A stretch of DNA of 64,000 nt from an uncultured Lactobacillaceae bacterium (lineage in GTDB: Bacteria > Bacillota > Bacilli > Lactobacillales > Lactobacillaceae): positions 1 to 64,000 of the forward strand of contig CALYQJ010000006.1 of the NCBI GenBank assembly GCA_945285405.1, read 5' to 3'. Below are positions 47,379-56,886 of this stretch, one piece after another (the stretch's first letter is position 1; every line of letters starts with the position of its first letter). The position numbers and the translations under genes are program-made. The notes under the pieces were generated by a model. That model had not been told where the DNA came from, did not search any database, and worked only from the letters and a program-made list of their open reading frames with translations.

Positions 47379-48584
47379 ATGAAATTTATTCATACAGCTG
47401 ATCTTCATTTAGACACATCATTTCGTGGCCTACAAGTTGAAGATCAACAAATTTTAAAAAAAATTAGAAATTCTACTTTTGTTGCTTTTGAAAATATTGT
47501 GGATGTTGCTATTAAAGAACAAGTAGATTTTGTGATTATTTCAGGAGATTTATATGATCATGATGTTCAGAGTATTACTGCCCAATTATTTTTAAATGAA
47601 CAATTTTTACGTTTAAAAGAAAAAGACATTTCAGTTTATTTAGTTGCTGGTAATCACGATTATATCAAAAGTCAAACTGGTAACTTTGAGTTTCCAGAAA
47701 ATGTTTTTGTTTTCCCCAAAGAAGTAAAAAGTTTTTATCATAATGCAAAAGATGGTACAAAAGTTGAATTAGTTGGATTTAGTTACAGTGATCGCTGGAT
47801 TACCGACGATATTGTTGCCACTTTTCCCCAAAAACATGTTGATTCAGATTATACTATCGGTATTATGCATGCAGCCTTGAAACAAGGTCATAATGATAAT
47901 TATGCCCCATTTTCTAAAGATGAATTATTAGAAAAAGGATATGATTATTGGGCTTTGGGACATATTCATGAACGTCAAATTTTAAATAAAGATCCTTATA
48001 TTATTTATCCTGGAAATACACAAGGTCGTAGTATTAAAGAAGCTGGAAGCAAAGGATTTTATTTAGTTGAAACGCAAAATAAAATTACTAAGGTTAATTT
48101 TTTACCAAGCGATACTATTGAATGGAATCGTTTAGAAATCGATGGTAGTGGTGTAATTTCAATGAGTGATGTACAAAGAGAAATTGATTTGAACGTAAAT
48201 GAATTAAGTCGAAATGTTTCTCATTTTGTATATGTTACGATTTCTAACGCTGATAACTTACCATTAACTGTTATAAAATCAATTGAAGATGATTCTTTTG
48301 CTAATAGTTTAACACCAAAGGTGTTTGAACATAATTATATTGTTGTAATCAAAATAGTTGTAAAAATAGCTAAAAGTAAAGTTTTTTCTGATTTAGATAA
48401 AAGTTTTTGGAATCGAAGTGCGGAAAAAGTTTTTTCTCCTGAAAATTTAGAAAATCAGATTTTGCCCTTATTGAAAAACTATCGTTATCTTCAAAATCTT
48501 GTTCGAGACCCTAATTTTATCAGTACTTTAAGTGATGATACTTTTGAATTAATTAATGAAAGAAAGAATGAGAGCGATCAGTGA
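47379..48584 (+). CDS. yhaO: YhaO-type DNA repair metallophosphoesterase (SbcD/Mre11-like)
   Basis: 401 residues. Calcineurin-type metal motifs occur in order: FIHTADLHLDTSF, VIISGDLYDHD, LVAGNHDYI, GIMHAALKQGHND and YWALGHIHERQIL. These define the Mre11/SbcD nuclease fold. AAGGGGAAAG precedes the ATG. The next gene (YhaN) overlaps by four bases. In Bacillus YhaO and YhaN are paired like SbcD and SbcC and are followed by YhaM; no yhaM follows here. Confidence 0.88.
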   Translation: MKFIHTADLHLDTSFRGLQVEDQQILKKIRNSTFVAFENIVDVAIKEQVDFVIISGDLYDHDVQSITAQLFLNEQFLRLKEKDISVYLVAGNHDYIKSQTGNFEFPENVFVFPKEVKSFYHNAKDGTKVELVGFSYSDRWITDDIVATFPQKHVDSDYTIGIMHAALKQGHNDNYAPFSKDELLEKGYDYWALGHIHERQILNKDPYIIYPGNTQGRSIKEAGSKGFYLVETQNKITKVNFLPSDTIEWNRLEIDGSGVISMSDVQREIDLNVNELSRNVSHFVYVTISNADNLPLTVIKSIEDDSFANSLTPKVFEHNYIVVIKIVVKIAKSKVFSDLDKSFWNRSAEKVFSPENLENQILPLLKNYRYLQNLVRDPNFISTLSDDTFELINERKNESDQ

Positions 48585-51223
48585 TGAAAATAACAAAAAT
48601 TAATATTTTTGGTTTTGGTAAATGGATTGATAAAACATTTGAGGTATCTGATGATTTTCATATTTTTTATGGATTGAATGAAGCAGGAAAAACAACCCTA
48701 AGATCTTTTATCAAAAGTATTTTATTTGGATTTGGCAGAAAAACTGATAGTGAAAAGTATAAACCCCGATTTGGTTCTTCTTTTGGAGGAGAATTATATG
48801 TAAATCAAAATGGGACTGATTATATTATTCGACGCGTTGGTGGTCTTAGAAGTAGAAGTGGAAGCGTTATCGTTACCTCAAATGGTCGAGAATATGATGA
48901 ATCTAAGTTATCAGAATTACTAGGTCCTGCTGATTTGGGGCTTTATCAAAATATTTTCGAATTTGATGAAAGAGCATTAAATCAAGTATTTAACTTAAAA
49001 CGGACAGATTTTACTGATCAAATATTAAACATTGGAATGACTGGATCTCAAAATTGGTTGCAATTAAGTAATAATTTAATTAATGATGCAGGAAGTATTT
49101 TTAAGCCCTCAGGTACTAAACCAATTTTAAATGTTGAAATGAAAGAACATCGAGATTTACAAAAAAAAGTTAACGAGGCTGCTAAAGAAAATAACTTATT
49201 TATTACTCTTCAGGAAAGTAATAAAGAATTAAATGATAATAAAAATCGAATTCATCAAGAAATAGAAAATCGAAAAAGCGAAAATCAAAAATATGAACAA
49301 CTGTGTGATAATTGGGATAATTACCAAGAATATTTAAAATTAACTAAAGCTTTAGCTAATCGTCGAAATTTAGATGTAGATCTTTATGATAATTTTATGC
49401 AAGTAAAGCAGAGTTTTAACAATGCTAAAGAGGATTTAAAAGTAGCACAGCAAGAGGTTAATAAGATTAATCGAAATACTTTAATTAATAATCCTCGTTT
49501 TGCCTTTTATGAAGAAAATCAAACTAAATTTGATCAATTGCATGAGCCACTAAAAGAAATAATAGATCTTCAACAAAATAACGACAAATTAATTAGTGAA
49601 ACTACTCAATTACAAAAAGAAAAAAAGGAAATTTTAAATAATAATTCCTTTACTGAAGAGACCCCTGAGATGTCGGAAAGTGATTATCAAGAGGGATTAA
49701 AATTAAAAAGGAATTATGATGAACTACAAGATGTTTATATCAACTTACAAAATCAAGTATCTGATATAGAGTCTAATAAAACTTCACGAAATATTCCAAG
49801 GACAAGAAATCAAAAAAATTTGACACCTACATTAATGATTCTTTTAGTTGGGTTGATCGTAGCACTTGTAGGTATTTTTATGGGTCCTACTGGTCATATT
49901 GTTAGCTTAGTTGCAGTCGCAGTTGGTTTAATTGGAGGAGGGGTAAGTTATTATTTTGCCCCTGAAAAAAAAGAAGATTTATCTGATGATAATAATGATG
50001 AGCCTAATGATACAAAATTAAATGACGAATTGCGTCATGTAAATCAGAGAATGCAAGAAATTGTTCGTAATCTAACTGATTTAAAAAATAAATACAATTA
50101 TGATTTTCCAATTGATACATTTTTAAATTTCCAAAGAGATCTTCATAGATTGCATCAAGATACTAAGACTATTAATACATCTATTAAGAAACAGAGTAGC
50201 ATTCAAAAACAAATTTTAAATTATTTAAACCAATTTAATTTTGCTAAAAATTGGATTCAAATATCTTTAGAAAATATAAATCAGTCAGTTCAAAAAATTA
50301 ATGATTTCTATAATGACATGATAAATTTATCTACAATTAATGCTAAAAATAATGAAGAGAAAAAATTTTATAATAAAAAAATTAATAATTTAAATTTTAA
50401 AATGGATGATGCTAATAAAGAAATGGCTAAACTGCTCAATGAAAATGGTTTGAAATCAGAAATGGAATTGGAAGTTTATCACCATGATTTATTAAATCGA
50501 GAAAAACAAAGAGAAAAATTAAAGATTTATGAAAATAATTTAAGTAATTTACTACCTAAATTGACTAATTATGAAAACTTAGAACAACTTAATTGGTCAA
50601 AACAACAAAATTTAGATAAAATTCAAAATCTATCAAATCAAGAAAAAGAAATTAATCATAAAATTTTAGATAATCAAGCAAAATTAAATATGGTTATTGA
50701 TACTAAACAGTATGATCAATTACGTCAAGAATTAGCTAATTTAGAATCACAAATTGAAACTCTAACTAAATCATGGTTAACAAATTATTTAGGAAGTAGT
50801 TGGATTAAAGAGGCTTTAGATGAGGCAACTCAAGAAAGATTTCCTAAAATTATTGAACATGCTACTGATTATTTTAATTTGTTAACAAATGGACGTTATA
50901 AAGGTATTCATTTTGAAGGTGATTCGCTCAATGTAGAACGTAACGATAATCAAACCTTTGATATTTCTCAACTATCACAAGGAACCGCTGAACAACTTTA
51001 TGTTTCATTACGTTTTTCATTTGCTATTAGTTTTTTAGATAAAATCCAACTACCATTGATTATTGATGATGCATTTATTAATTTTGATGTAATTAGACGT
51101 GCTAAAGTAATTGAACTAATTCAAAAGCTCAAATCTTCAACTCAATTACTATTTTTTACAACCGATCTAGGTATACGCAATCAATTCATTGCTTCTAATC
51201 ATTTAACAGAATTAGTTGTTTAA
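48581..51223 (+). CDS. yhaN: YhaN-type SMC-like ATPase with membrane segment
   Basis: 880 residues. The Walker A site is FYGLNEAGKTTLRSF near residue 35; the ABC signature and Walker B are near the end (SQLSQGTAEQLYVSLRFSF, LPLIIDDAFINFD). Between them are long coiled coils rich in Lys, Asn, Gln and Glu. Two hydrophobic segments at about residues 414-460 (TLMILLVGLIVALVGIFMG, IVSLVAVAVGLIGGG) set YhaN apart from soluble SbcC. It likely forms a membrane-linked DNA-end processing complex with YhaO. Confidence 0.88.
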   Translation: MMKITKINIFGFGKWIDKTFEVSDDFHIFYGLNEAGKTTLRSFIKSILFGFGRKTDSEKYKPRFGSSFGGELYVNQNGTDYIIRRVGGLRSRSGSVIVTSNGREYDESKLSELLGPADLGLYQNIFEFDERALNQVFNLKRTDFTDQILNIGMTGSQNWLQLSNNLINDAGSIFKPSGTKPILNVEMKEHRDLQKKVNEAAKENNLFITLQESNKELNDNKNRIHQEIENRKSENQKYEQLCDNWDNYQEYLKLTKALANRRNLDVDLYDNFMQVKQSFNNAKEDLKVAQQEVNKINRNTLINNPRFAFYEENQTKFDQLHEPLKEIIDLQQNNDKLISETTQLQKEKKEILNNNSFTEETPEMSESDYQEGLKLKRNYDELQDVYINLQNQVSDIESNKTSRNIPRTRNQKNLTPTLMILLVGLIVALVGIFMGPTGHIVSLVAVAVGLIGGGVSYYFAPEKKEDLSDDNNDEPNDTKLNDELRHVNQRMQEIVRNLTDLKNKYNYDFPIDTFLNFQRDLHRLHQDTKTINTSIKKQSSIQKQILNYLNQFNFAKNWIQISLENINQSVQKINDFYNDMINLSTINAKNNEEKKFYNKKINNLNFKMDDANKEMAKLLNENGLKSEMELEVYHHDLLNREKQREKLKIYENNLSNLLPKLTNYENLEQLNWSKQQNLDKIQNLSNQEKEINHKILDNQAKLNMVIDTKQYDQLRQELANLESQIETLTKSWLTNYLGSSWIKEALDEATQERFPKIIEHATDYFNLLTNGRYKGIHFEGDSLNVERNDNQTFDISQLSQGTAEQLYVSLRFSFAISFLDKIQLPLIIDDAFINFDVIRRAKVIELIQKLKSSTQLLFFTTDLGIRNQFIASNHLTELVV

Positions 51224-51243
51224 TTAAAAATAAGCAAATATTA

Positions 51244-51281
51244 TCCTCCAATAATTAAAAATGATTATTGGAGGATTTTTT
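51244..51281 (+). terminator. Terminator after yhaN
   Basis: TCCTCCAATAAT pairs perfectly with ATTATTGGAGGA, followed by six T residues. Confidence 0.9.
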
Positions 51282-51552
51282 ACTTTAATTAAAAGGTAGA
51301 ATAATGGTTTTTTATTTTTACTATGGGTTAATTTTTTAAGGATTTTTCAAAGTTTTAAAAGTACTCAATAATTATAAATAAGCTTTTCAGAATAGCAAAA
51401 AAATGATATTGAATAAATTAGAATTATTTCTTTAGTAGGTTCTAAAGATTATAAATTTAGGTTAAAAAAAGAACTTCGCTTATACTACGTAAATAGCGAA
51501 GTTCCATTTATATTTTAAAATAAGTTTTTTATAATAAGTAATCTAATTATTG
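51282..51552. other. Intergenic region between convergent yhaN and prsA
   Basis: Apart from the two terminators at its ends I see nothing coding here. Confidence 0.5.
51464..51504 (-). terminator. prsA terminator
   Basis: On the minus strand GAACTTCGCT pairs with AGCGAAGTTC, followed by TTTTTTT. Confidence 0.85.
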
Positions 51553-52503
51553 TTACTTACTACTGTTTTGGCTCGTTCCTGTTTGTGATTGTTTTGGTGT
51601 TTCATAGAATGAGGATAAAACATCTTTCATATCTTTATCGACTACTTTTGCGTCAACCTCTTTAAGAACTTTACCAAAAATTGGATTCATAATTGTTGTA
51701 TCTCTTTCCCATTGGGAATAAATTTGATTGGTTAATTCTTTTTTATGATCAGATAAACTACCTTTTTCGGGCTTTTTCAATAATCGAATAAGAAAGTAAC
51801 CATTACCTGAAGAATATTTAACAGGTTCTTTAGTATATTCGCCAGCTTTACTTAATTTAGCTGCTGCTGCAGTAAAATTAGGATCTAAGTTTCCTGAAGA
51901 TGATTTTGGATCAAAAGGTGCTAATTTACCATTATTATTTTTTGAAGAAGGATCTTGGGAGTATTCTTTAGCTAACTTACCAAAATTTTCCTCTGTAGGA
52001 TCTGCCTCAAATTTCTTTAAAACATCTTTAGCGGTATTTTCATCTTTAGCTAAAATAAGTTGAACAGAAATTTTAGGTGAATAGTTTTTCCATGCATCAT
52101 CCAAAGCATTTTTAAATTTTTTACTTGAAGTTGGCTGCTTATCTTTTAAAGCTGCCGAAGCTAAAAGTTGATTTTTAATAACCTTTTTATAAGATGACTC
52201 CGTATAACCACTTTGTTTAAGAACTGTGGGTAGTGAAGAACCGTATTGGTTTTCTAATTTTTTATATTGAGCATTTATTTGAGATTTTTTAACTTTATTA
52301 CCATATTTTTGATCTAATGCATCTGATAAAATAAGATTCTGCAAAGTGGTTTTTCCAGCATTCGAATCTTTTAATGCTGAATAATAGTCATCTTGCGTTA
52401 TAGTTTTACCTTTCATTGTAGCAACAGTTTTGCTAGTACTAGAACAACCGACAAGCAGGAGTGAAACTGATAAAATTGTACCTGCTAAAAACTTTTTTTG
52501 CAT
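51553..52503 (-). CDS. prsA: PrsA foldase lipoprotein (parvulin-type PPIase)
   Basis: 316 residues. A lipoprotein signal (residues 1-20) ends in the lipobox LLLVGC, so the protein is anchored outside the membrane. The chaperone domain follows, then a PpiC-like parvulin core at about residues 140-235 (KISVQLILAKDENTAKDVLK, FGKLAKEYSQDPSS, GYFLIRLLKKPE). The C-terminal end is polar, with Ser, Gln and Thr. It helps secreted proteins, including penicillin-binding proteins, to fold. It is preceded by a small membrane protein gene and hit on the same strand. Confidence 0.93.
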   Translation of the reverse strand: MQKKFLAGTILSVSLLLVGCSSTSKTVATMKGKTITQDDYYSALKDSNAGKTTLQNLILSDALDQKYGNKVKKSQINAQYKKLENQYGSSLPTVLKQSGYTESSYKKVIKNQLLASAALKDKQPTSSKKFKNALDDAWKNYSPKISVQLILAKDENTAKDVLKKFEADPTEENFGKLAKEYSQDPSSKNNNGKLAPFDPKSSSGNLDPNFTAAAAKLSKAGEYTKEPVKYSSGNGYFLIRLLKKPEKGSLSDHKKELTNQIYSQWERDTTIMNPIFGKVLKEVDAKVVDKDMKDVLSSFYETPKQSQTGTSQNSSK

Positions 52504-52588
52504 GTATTTACTTCCTAATTAATTTTTTTTCACAACAAAAGAGATTTTATCATATTTGGCTAAAAACCGCAAAAAAACTAATAAACTG

Positions 52589-52906
52589 TTAAAGTTTACT
52601 TTTCTTTGTTTGCATAACTACTTTTGCTAAATTTTTTTCAATAATTTCCAATTTAAGATTAGTAATATATGTAAAATCTTTTAAATTTTTCGATAATTCT
52701 TTCATAACGGGAATAATTACTTTTTGCTTTTCTTGAAGAACTTTATCGAATTTTTTACTTAAGTTATCATATTTATTTAAAATATTTTCGGTACTATTAT
52801 CTATATCTTGAATCCACTCTTGATTTTCTTTTTTATTAAGAAAATCATAAATACTATAAGCTATTAAAGTTACGCTTCCAACTAAAATAATGTTTTTAAA
52901 TTTCAT
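52589..52906 (-). CDS. Small membrane-anchored coiled-coil protein, unknown
   Basis: 105 residues. One hydrophobic helix at about 5-23 (NIILVGSVTLIAYSIYDFL) is followed by a charged helical stretch (NILNKYDNLSKKFDKVLQ ... KLEIIEKNLAKVV) likely to form a coiled coil. I do not recognise a family, though it resembles YtxH-type small proteins in layout. Its ATG overlaps the end of hit by 11 bases and prsA lies downstream, so it belongs to that unit. Confidence 0.7.
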   Translation of the reverse strand: MKFKNIILVGSVTLIAYSIYDFLNKKENQEWIQDIDNSTENILNKYDNLSKKFDKVLQEKQKVIIPVMKELSKNLKDFTYITNLKLEIIEKNLAKVVMQTKKSKL

Positions 52907-53330
52907 TTTTTATTTGCTTACCAATACTTTGCGCTAGTTTATTTAAAACTTCCGCGCTATAATTTTTACTGTTATCATGAAACTTCAAGGTAAAAGTGTC
53001 TTTCTCGTTATATCGAGGAATAAAGTGAAAATGAGAATGAAAAACCGCTTGACCCGCTATTTTTCCATTATTGCTAATTAAATTTAAACCATTAAGATTA
53101 GGTAAACTTTTTTTTAAAGCTCGAGCAATCAAAGGAATTTTTCCTAAAACTTTTTGTGCTAAGGTTTGATCATAAGCAAAGATATCTTTGACATGTTTTT
53201 TAGGTATTAATAAAGTATGACCTGGGGTGGTTTGGGAAATATCTAAAAATGCATACACGTCCTCATCCTCATATACTTTATAACTTGGAATTTCACTATT
53301 AATGATTTTACAAAAAATACAATCTTTCAA
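52896..53330 (-). CDS. hit: HIT-family nucleotide hydrolase
   Basis: 144 residues. It starts with the zinc-like CIFCKIINSEIPSYKVYEDE and has the histidine triad HSHFHFIPR at about 108-116. Members hydrolyse AMP-linked compounds. It is divergent from ecsA with 22 bases between the starts, the normal hit/ecsAB arrangement of Firmicutes. Confidence 0.95.
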   Translation of the reverse strand: MKDCIFCKIINSEIPSYKVYEDEDVYAFLDISQTTPGHTLLIPKKHVKDIFAYDQTLAQKVLGKIPLIARALKKSLPNLNGLNLISNNGKIAGQAVFHSHFHFIPRYNEKDTFTLKFHDNSKNYSAEVLNKLAQSIGKQIKNEI

Positions 53331-53352
53331 AATAAACTCCTAAAGGTAAAAT

Positions 53353-54084
53353 ATGACTCTTAAATTATCACACGTAAGTGGTGGATATTCAAATTTATTA
53401 ATTCTGCGTGATCTCAGCTTTGAAATAAATTCAGGGGAAGTTGTAGCTCTAATGGGTTTAAATGGAGCTGGAAAATCAACTACAATCAAACATATTATGG
53501 GGATACTAACACCTATATCAGGTGAAATTACTTTAGATGGCATATCAAGAGACCGTGATTTTTCAGTTTATGAAAAACAAATTGCTTATGTACCTGAACA
53601 ACCAGTTTTTTACCATCAACTAACTTTAGAAGAGCATCTTGATTTAGTTATGAACGTTTATGATCAAAGGAATCCTCAAACTCAAAATCGTGCTCAAAAA
53701 TTATTAGAAATGTTTCGCTTAGATGATAAACGGGATTGGTTACCAATTCATTTTTCTAAAGGTATGCAACAAAAAATGCTACTAACTTGTGCTTTTATGC
53801 TTGATTCCAAATTAATTGTTATTGATGAACCCTTTGTAGGTTTAGATCCAGTAGCCATTGATGATTTATTAAATCTAATTCATGAGCGTAAAAAGCAGGG
53901 GAAAGCAATTCTAATTTCAACTCATATTTTAAATAACGCTCAAAATGTTGCAGATCGTTTCATTTTATTAAAGCAAGGGAAAATTAAAGTACAAGGGAAC
54001 CTAAAAGAAATTAATAATTACTTTTCGTTAAATAACGCTAGTTTAGAACAAATTTATTTAAAAATCGCTAAAGGTGAGCTTTAA
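53353..54084 (+). CDS. ecsA: EcsA-type ABC transporter ATPase
   Basis: 243 residues. Walker A GLNGAGKSTTIKH, signature FSKGMQQKMLLTC (Ser-Lys-Gly instead of Ser-Gly-Gly, typical of EcsA), Walker B LIVIDEPFVGLDP and the H-loop ISTHIL. Ecs affects secretion, competence and regulated proteolysis in relatives. It is followed with no gap by its membrane partner. Confidence 0.93.
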   Translation: MTLKLSHVSGGYSNLLILRDLSFEINSGEVVALMGLNGAGKSTTIKHIMGILTPISGEITLDGISRDRDFSVYEKQIAYVPEQPVFYHQLTLEEHLDLVMNVYDQRNPQTQNRAQKLLEMFRLDDKRDWLPIHFSKGMQQKMLLTCAFMLDSKLIVIDEPFVGLDPVAIDDLLNLIHERKKQGKAILISTHILNNAQNVADRFILLKQGKIKVQGNLKEINNYFSLNNASLEQIYLKIAKGEL

Positions 54085-55296
54085 ATGAAAAGAATTTTTA
54101 AGAATCGGCAACGAATTAACTTTAAAAAAAATTCAAAATATTTACCTTATGTTTTCAATGATCATTTTATTTTGATAGTAATAATATTAATCGGTTATTT
54201 AGCTTATTTATATGCAAATAATCTGAAAATTATTCTACAAATTAAACCATTTATTTTACAAATTCTTATAATTTTTCTATTATTTTTTGAACTGCACAGT
54301 TTTAAATTTGTTACATATTTAGAAAAACCAGACCAAAATTTTTTACTTCCCATTGTAACTCACATCAATGATAGCTTTGTTTCTGCAACGGTTTATAGTC
54401 TGATCTTACCTATATTTACATTTACATTTACGGCAATTATTCTGACACCGATATTACATGGCATAAACTCTAGTTTTAATTTTTTATCCGTTTTAATCTT
54501 GATCTGCGGTTTAACTATTTTACAATGGGCGATATTTATTTGCTTTCAACAAAAAATTTATGGCAAAATAAAAGATAAAGTTTTTCTAATATGTAAAGAA
54601 ATTATTTTAGTATGTACCTTATCTTTAATTTTTTTACCTTATAATTGGTTGTTTTTATTAATTACTTTAACTGAAGTAGTTTTACTTAAATGTTACGATC
54701 ATTTAAAACCAAACAGTATTTTGCAAATAAATGTTGCAATTTCTGAAGAAGATAAAAGACAGAGCCGAATTTTAAGAATTTTTAGTCTTTTTATTGATCT
54801 GCCTAATAAAGAAATTCCAGTTAAAAGGCGAAGATATTTAGATTTTTTTAAAAGATTTAATTCAAATTTGCAGAATTTATTTTTGTTGACATTTCTTAGA
54901 TCAGGAAATTATTTGGGATTGTTTTTGCGAATTTTGATTATTAATTACATTGTTAATTTTTTTGTTAAAGACTTTATCGTTGCAATAATTATTAATTTTA
55001 CTTTATTATATTTACTTTTATTTCAACTAATTCCAATTTATCAGCAAACTATGGATAATATTTATGTTAATATTTTTCCGGTTGCTAAATTAAAATGGCA
55101 GAATTATTTTAGAAATTGGTTAAACAAAGTAGGATATACTTATATATTATTTAATGTATTAATAATGATTTTGATTTCACCAAAGAATTATTTAATTTAT
55201 TTAACATATTTAATCGGAGGATTGCTTTTAATAAATTTAATGACTAATATTTATTTTCCTTTAAGAGAAAAAAAGGTAAGAAGTAATGCGAATTAA
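54085..55296 (+). CDS. ecsB: EcsB-type ABC transporter membrane subunit
   Basis: 403 residues, very hydrophobic, with about eight membrane segments; a basic N-terminus (KRIFKNRQRINFKKN) precedes the first near residue 28. Sequence conservation in EcsB is low, so the call rests on topology and its place directly after ecsA. The end overlaps trmB by 11 bases. Confidence 0.85.
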   Translation: MKRIFKNRQRINFKKNSKYLPYVFNDHFILIVIILIGYLAYLYANNLKIILQIKPFILQILIIFLLFFELHSFKFVTYLEKPDQNFLLPIVTHINDSFVSATVYSLILPIFTFTFTAIILTPILHGINSSFNFLSVLILICGLTILQWAIFICFQQKIYGKIKDKVFLICKEIILVCTLSLIFLPYNWLFLLITLTEVVLLKCYDHLKPNSILQINVAISEEDKRQSRILRIFSLFIDLPNKEIPVKRRRYLDFFKRFNSNLQNLFLLTFLRSGNYLGLFLRILIINYIVNFFVKDFIVAIIINFTLLYLLLFQLIPIYQQTMDNIYVNIFPVAKLKWQNYFRNWLNKVGYTYILFNVLIMILISPKNYLIYLTYLIGGLLLINLMTNIYFPLREKKVRSNAN

Positions 55297-55939
55297 AAGA
55301 CGCCCTTGGGCTAAAGAATTATATGATAATAATCCGGATTATTATCAAAAATTTCCGGAAAACTTAAAAGGGAATTGGCAAAATTATTTTAAAAATTCAG
55401 CTCCTATTGAATTAGAAATTGGTTCAGGGAAGGGGGGGTTTATTACTCAGCTAGCAAAAAAAGAACCTAAAAAAAATTTTATTGCAATGGAAATTAATGA
55501 GATGGCATTAGCTTTTTTATTACGTAAACAAATTGCTAATCCCCTGCCAAATTTAAGATTAGTTATTGGTAATGCTCGTGAAATTGAACGTTATTTTACT
55601 ATGGGAGAAATTGCTAATATTTATTTGAATTTCTCAGATCCTTGGCCTAAAAAACGTCATGCAAAAAGGCGTTTGACTTCACCAGAGTTTCTAAAAAAAT
55701 ATCAAAAAATTTTACCAAAAGGTGGAAAAATTCATTTCAAAACGGACAATGAAAATTTATTTGCATATTCTGTAAAAATGATTGCCAATGAATCAAACTT
55801 ATTTTTGAACCATTTAACTTTTGATTTGCATCATAGTGAATACAATGAAGAAAATATTGTAACTGAATACGAACAAAAGTTTTCCAAGAATGGAAATAGA
55901 ATTTTTATGTTAGAAGCACAATACTTAAGGAGATGTTAA
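55286..55939 (+). CDS. trmB: tRNA (guanine-N7)-methyltransferase
   Basis: 217 residues. The SAM-binding motif is IELEIGSGKGGFITQLAK; the catalytic region is NFSDPWPKKRHAKRRLTSP and a later segment is TEYEQKF. It methylates G46 of tRNAs. AAGG lies inside the overlap with ecsB. Confidence 0.96.
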   Translation: MRIKRRPWAKELYDNNPDYYQKFPENLKGNWQNYFKNSAPIELEIGSGKGGFITQLAKKEPKKNFIAMEINEMALAFLLRKQIANPLPNLRLVIGNAREIERYFTMGEIANIYLNFSDPWPKKRHAKRRLTSPEFLKKYQKILPKGGKIHFKTDNENLFAYSVKMIANESNLFLNHLTFDLHHSEYNEENIVTEYEQKFSKNGNRIFMLEAQYLRRC

Positions 55940-55941
55940 TT

Positions 55942-56253
55942 ATGAAAAAATATGATCCATCATCAACAAATTTACAAATCGGGTTAAAAATCTTAACTTT
56001 TACTGCTACGTGGTGTGGTGATTGTAAATTTATAGAGCCATTTATGCCTATTATTGAAAAAAATAATCCTAATTTTGAATTTATTGAAGTGGATATTGAT
56101 AAATATTCCGAGTTGGCTGATGATTTTAAAATTAAAGGGATTCCAAGTTTTGTTGCCATTAATGAAGGTGAAGAAATTGGGCGTTTTGTTAATGGTGATC
56201 GTAAAACTAAGCCTGAAATTGAAGATTTTATTAAAGGATTAAGTGTTAAATGA
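55942..56253 (+). CDS. Thioredoxin-family protein
   Basis: 103 residues from the ATG at 55942, eight bases after AAGGAGA. The active site reads TATWCGDCKFIEPFM, so the redox pair is C-G-D-C instead of C-G-P-C, and the cis-Pro is in KGIPSFVAI. It acts as a small thiol reductase. Stop and the next start overlap (ATGA). This trmB-thioredoxin-ytpR order is common in lactobacilli. Confidence 0.93.
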   Translation: MKKYDPSSTNLQIGLKILTFTATWCGDCKFIEPFMPIIEKNNPNFEFIEVDIDKYSELADDFKIKGIPSFVAINEGEEIGRFVNGDRKTKPEIEDFIKGLSVK

Positions 56254-56876
56254 TTATTGCAAGTATTAATCAACCAGCTTTTGGAGATAATATTTGGCTA
56301 GATTTTAGTAAACAAAATGATTATCAAACGGCTGAAAGAAAAGACGATTTATTTTTAATTAAAAATTCTCAAAATAAATTAATTGGTATAAATTTGTTAA
56401 ATTGGAGTTCAAGACTGGGAATTAATAAAACCAAAGGATTTATTCCTATTGATTTAAATCAAATAAGTAAAATTAGTCAAAAAATACCTGAATATCGAGA
56501 AATTTTAAACTATGAACTTACAAAGCCTTATTTTACTGTTGCTAAAATTAAATCAATCAACTCTCATCCAAGACTTAGTCGATTAAAAATAATTGAAATT
56601 GACATTGGTCAAAAAGATTTAGTTAGCATAGTTTCGGGTTCAATAAACCTTAAATTGAATTTACTTACAGTTTATGCTCGACCTGGAGCAATTTTACCTA
56701 ATGGTAAAAAAATTTTAAAATCTAAAATTGGTGGTGTTAAAAGCCCAGGTACTCTTTGTAATCGTACTGATCTAAATTTAAATTCTCCAAAAATTAAAGG
56801 AGCAATTGAAATTGCAGATTCAAGTGTTAATCCAGGAACTGATTTTGCTAAAATAGCAAAAATAAATTATAAATAA
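56250..56876 (+). CDS. ytpR: YtpR-family tRNA-binding domain protein
   Basis: 208 residues. The N-terminal DUF4479-like part is followed from about residue 90 by an EMAP/tRNA-binding OB fold (FTVAKIKSINSHPRLSRLKI, IVSGSINLKLNLLTVYARPG, LKSKIGGVKSPGTLCNRTDL) similar to the N-terminus of PheT. It lacks synthetase domains. Its role is unclear. It starts in the stop of the thioredoxin gene and precedes murC. Confidence 0.88.
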   Translation: MIIASINQPAFGDNIWLDFSKQNDYQTAERKDDLFLIKNSQNKLIGINLLNWSSRLGINKTKGFIPIDLNQISKISQKIPEYREILNYELTKPYFTVAKIKSINSHPRLSRLKIIEIDIGQKDLVSIVSGSINLKLNLLTVYARPGAILPNGKKILKSKIGGVKSPGTLCNRTDLNLNSPKIKGAIEIADSSVNPGTDFAKIAKINYK

Positions 56877-56886
56877 TCGAGGAATT

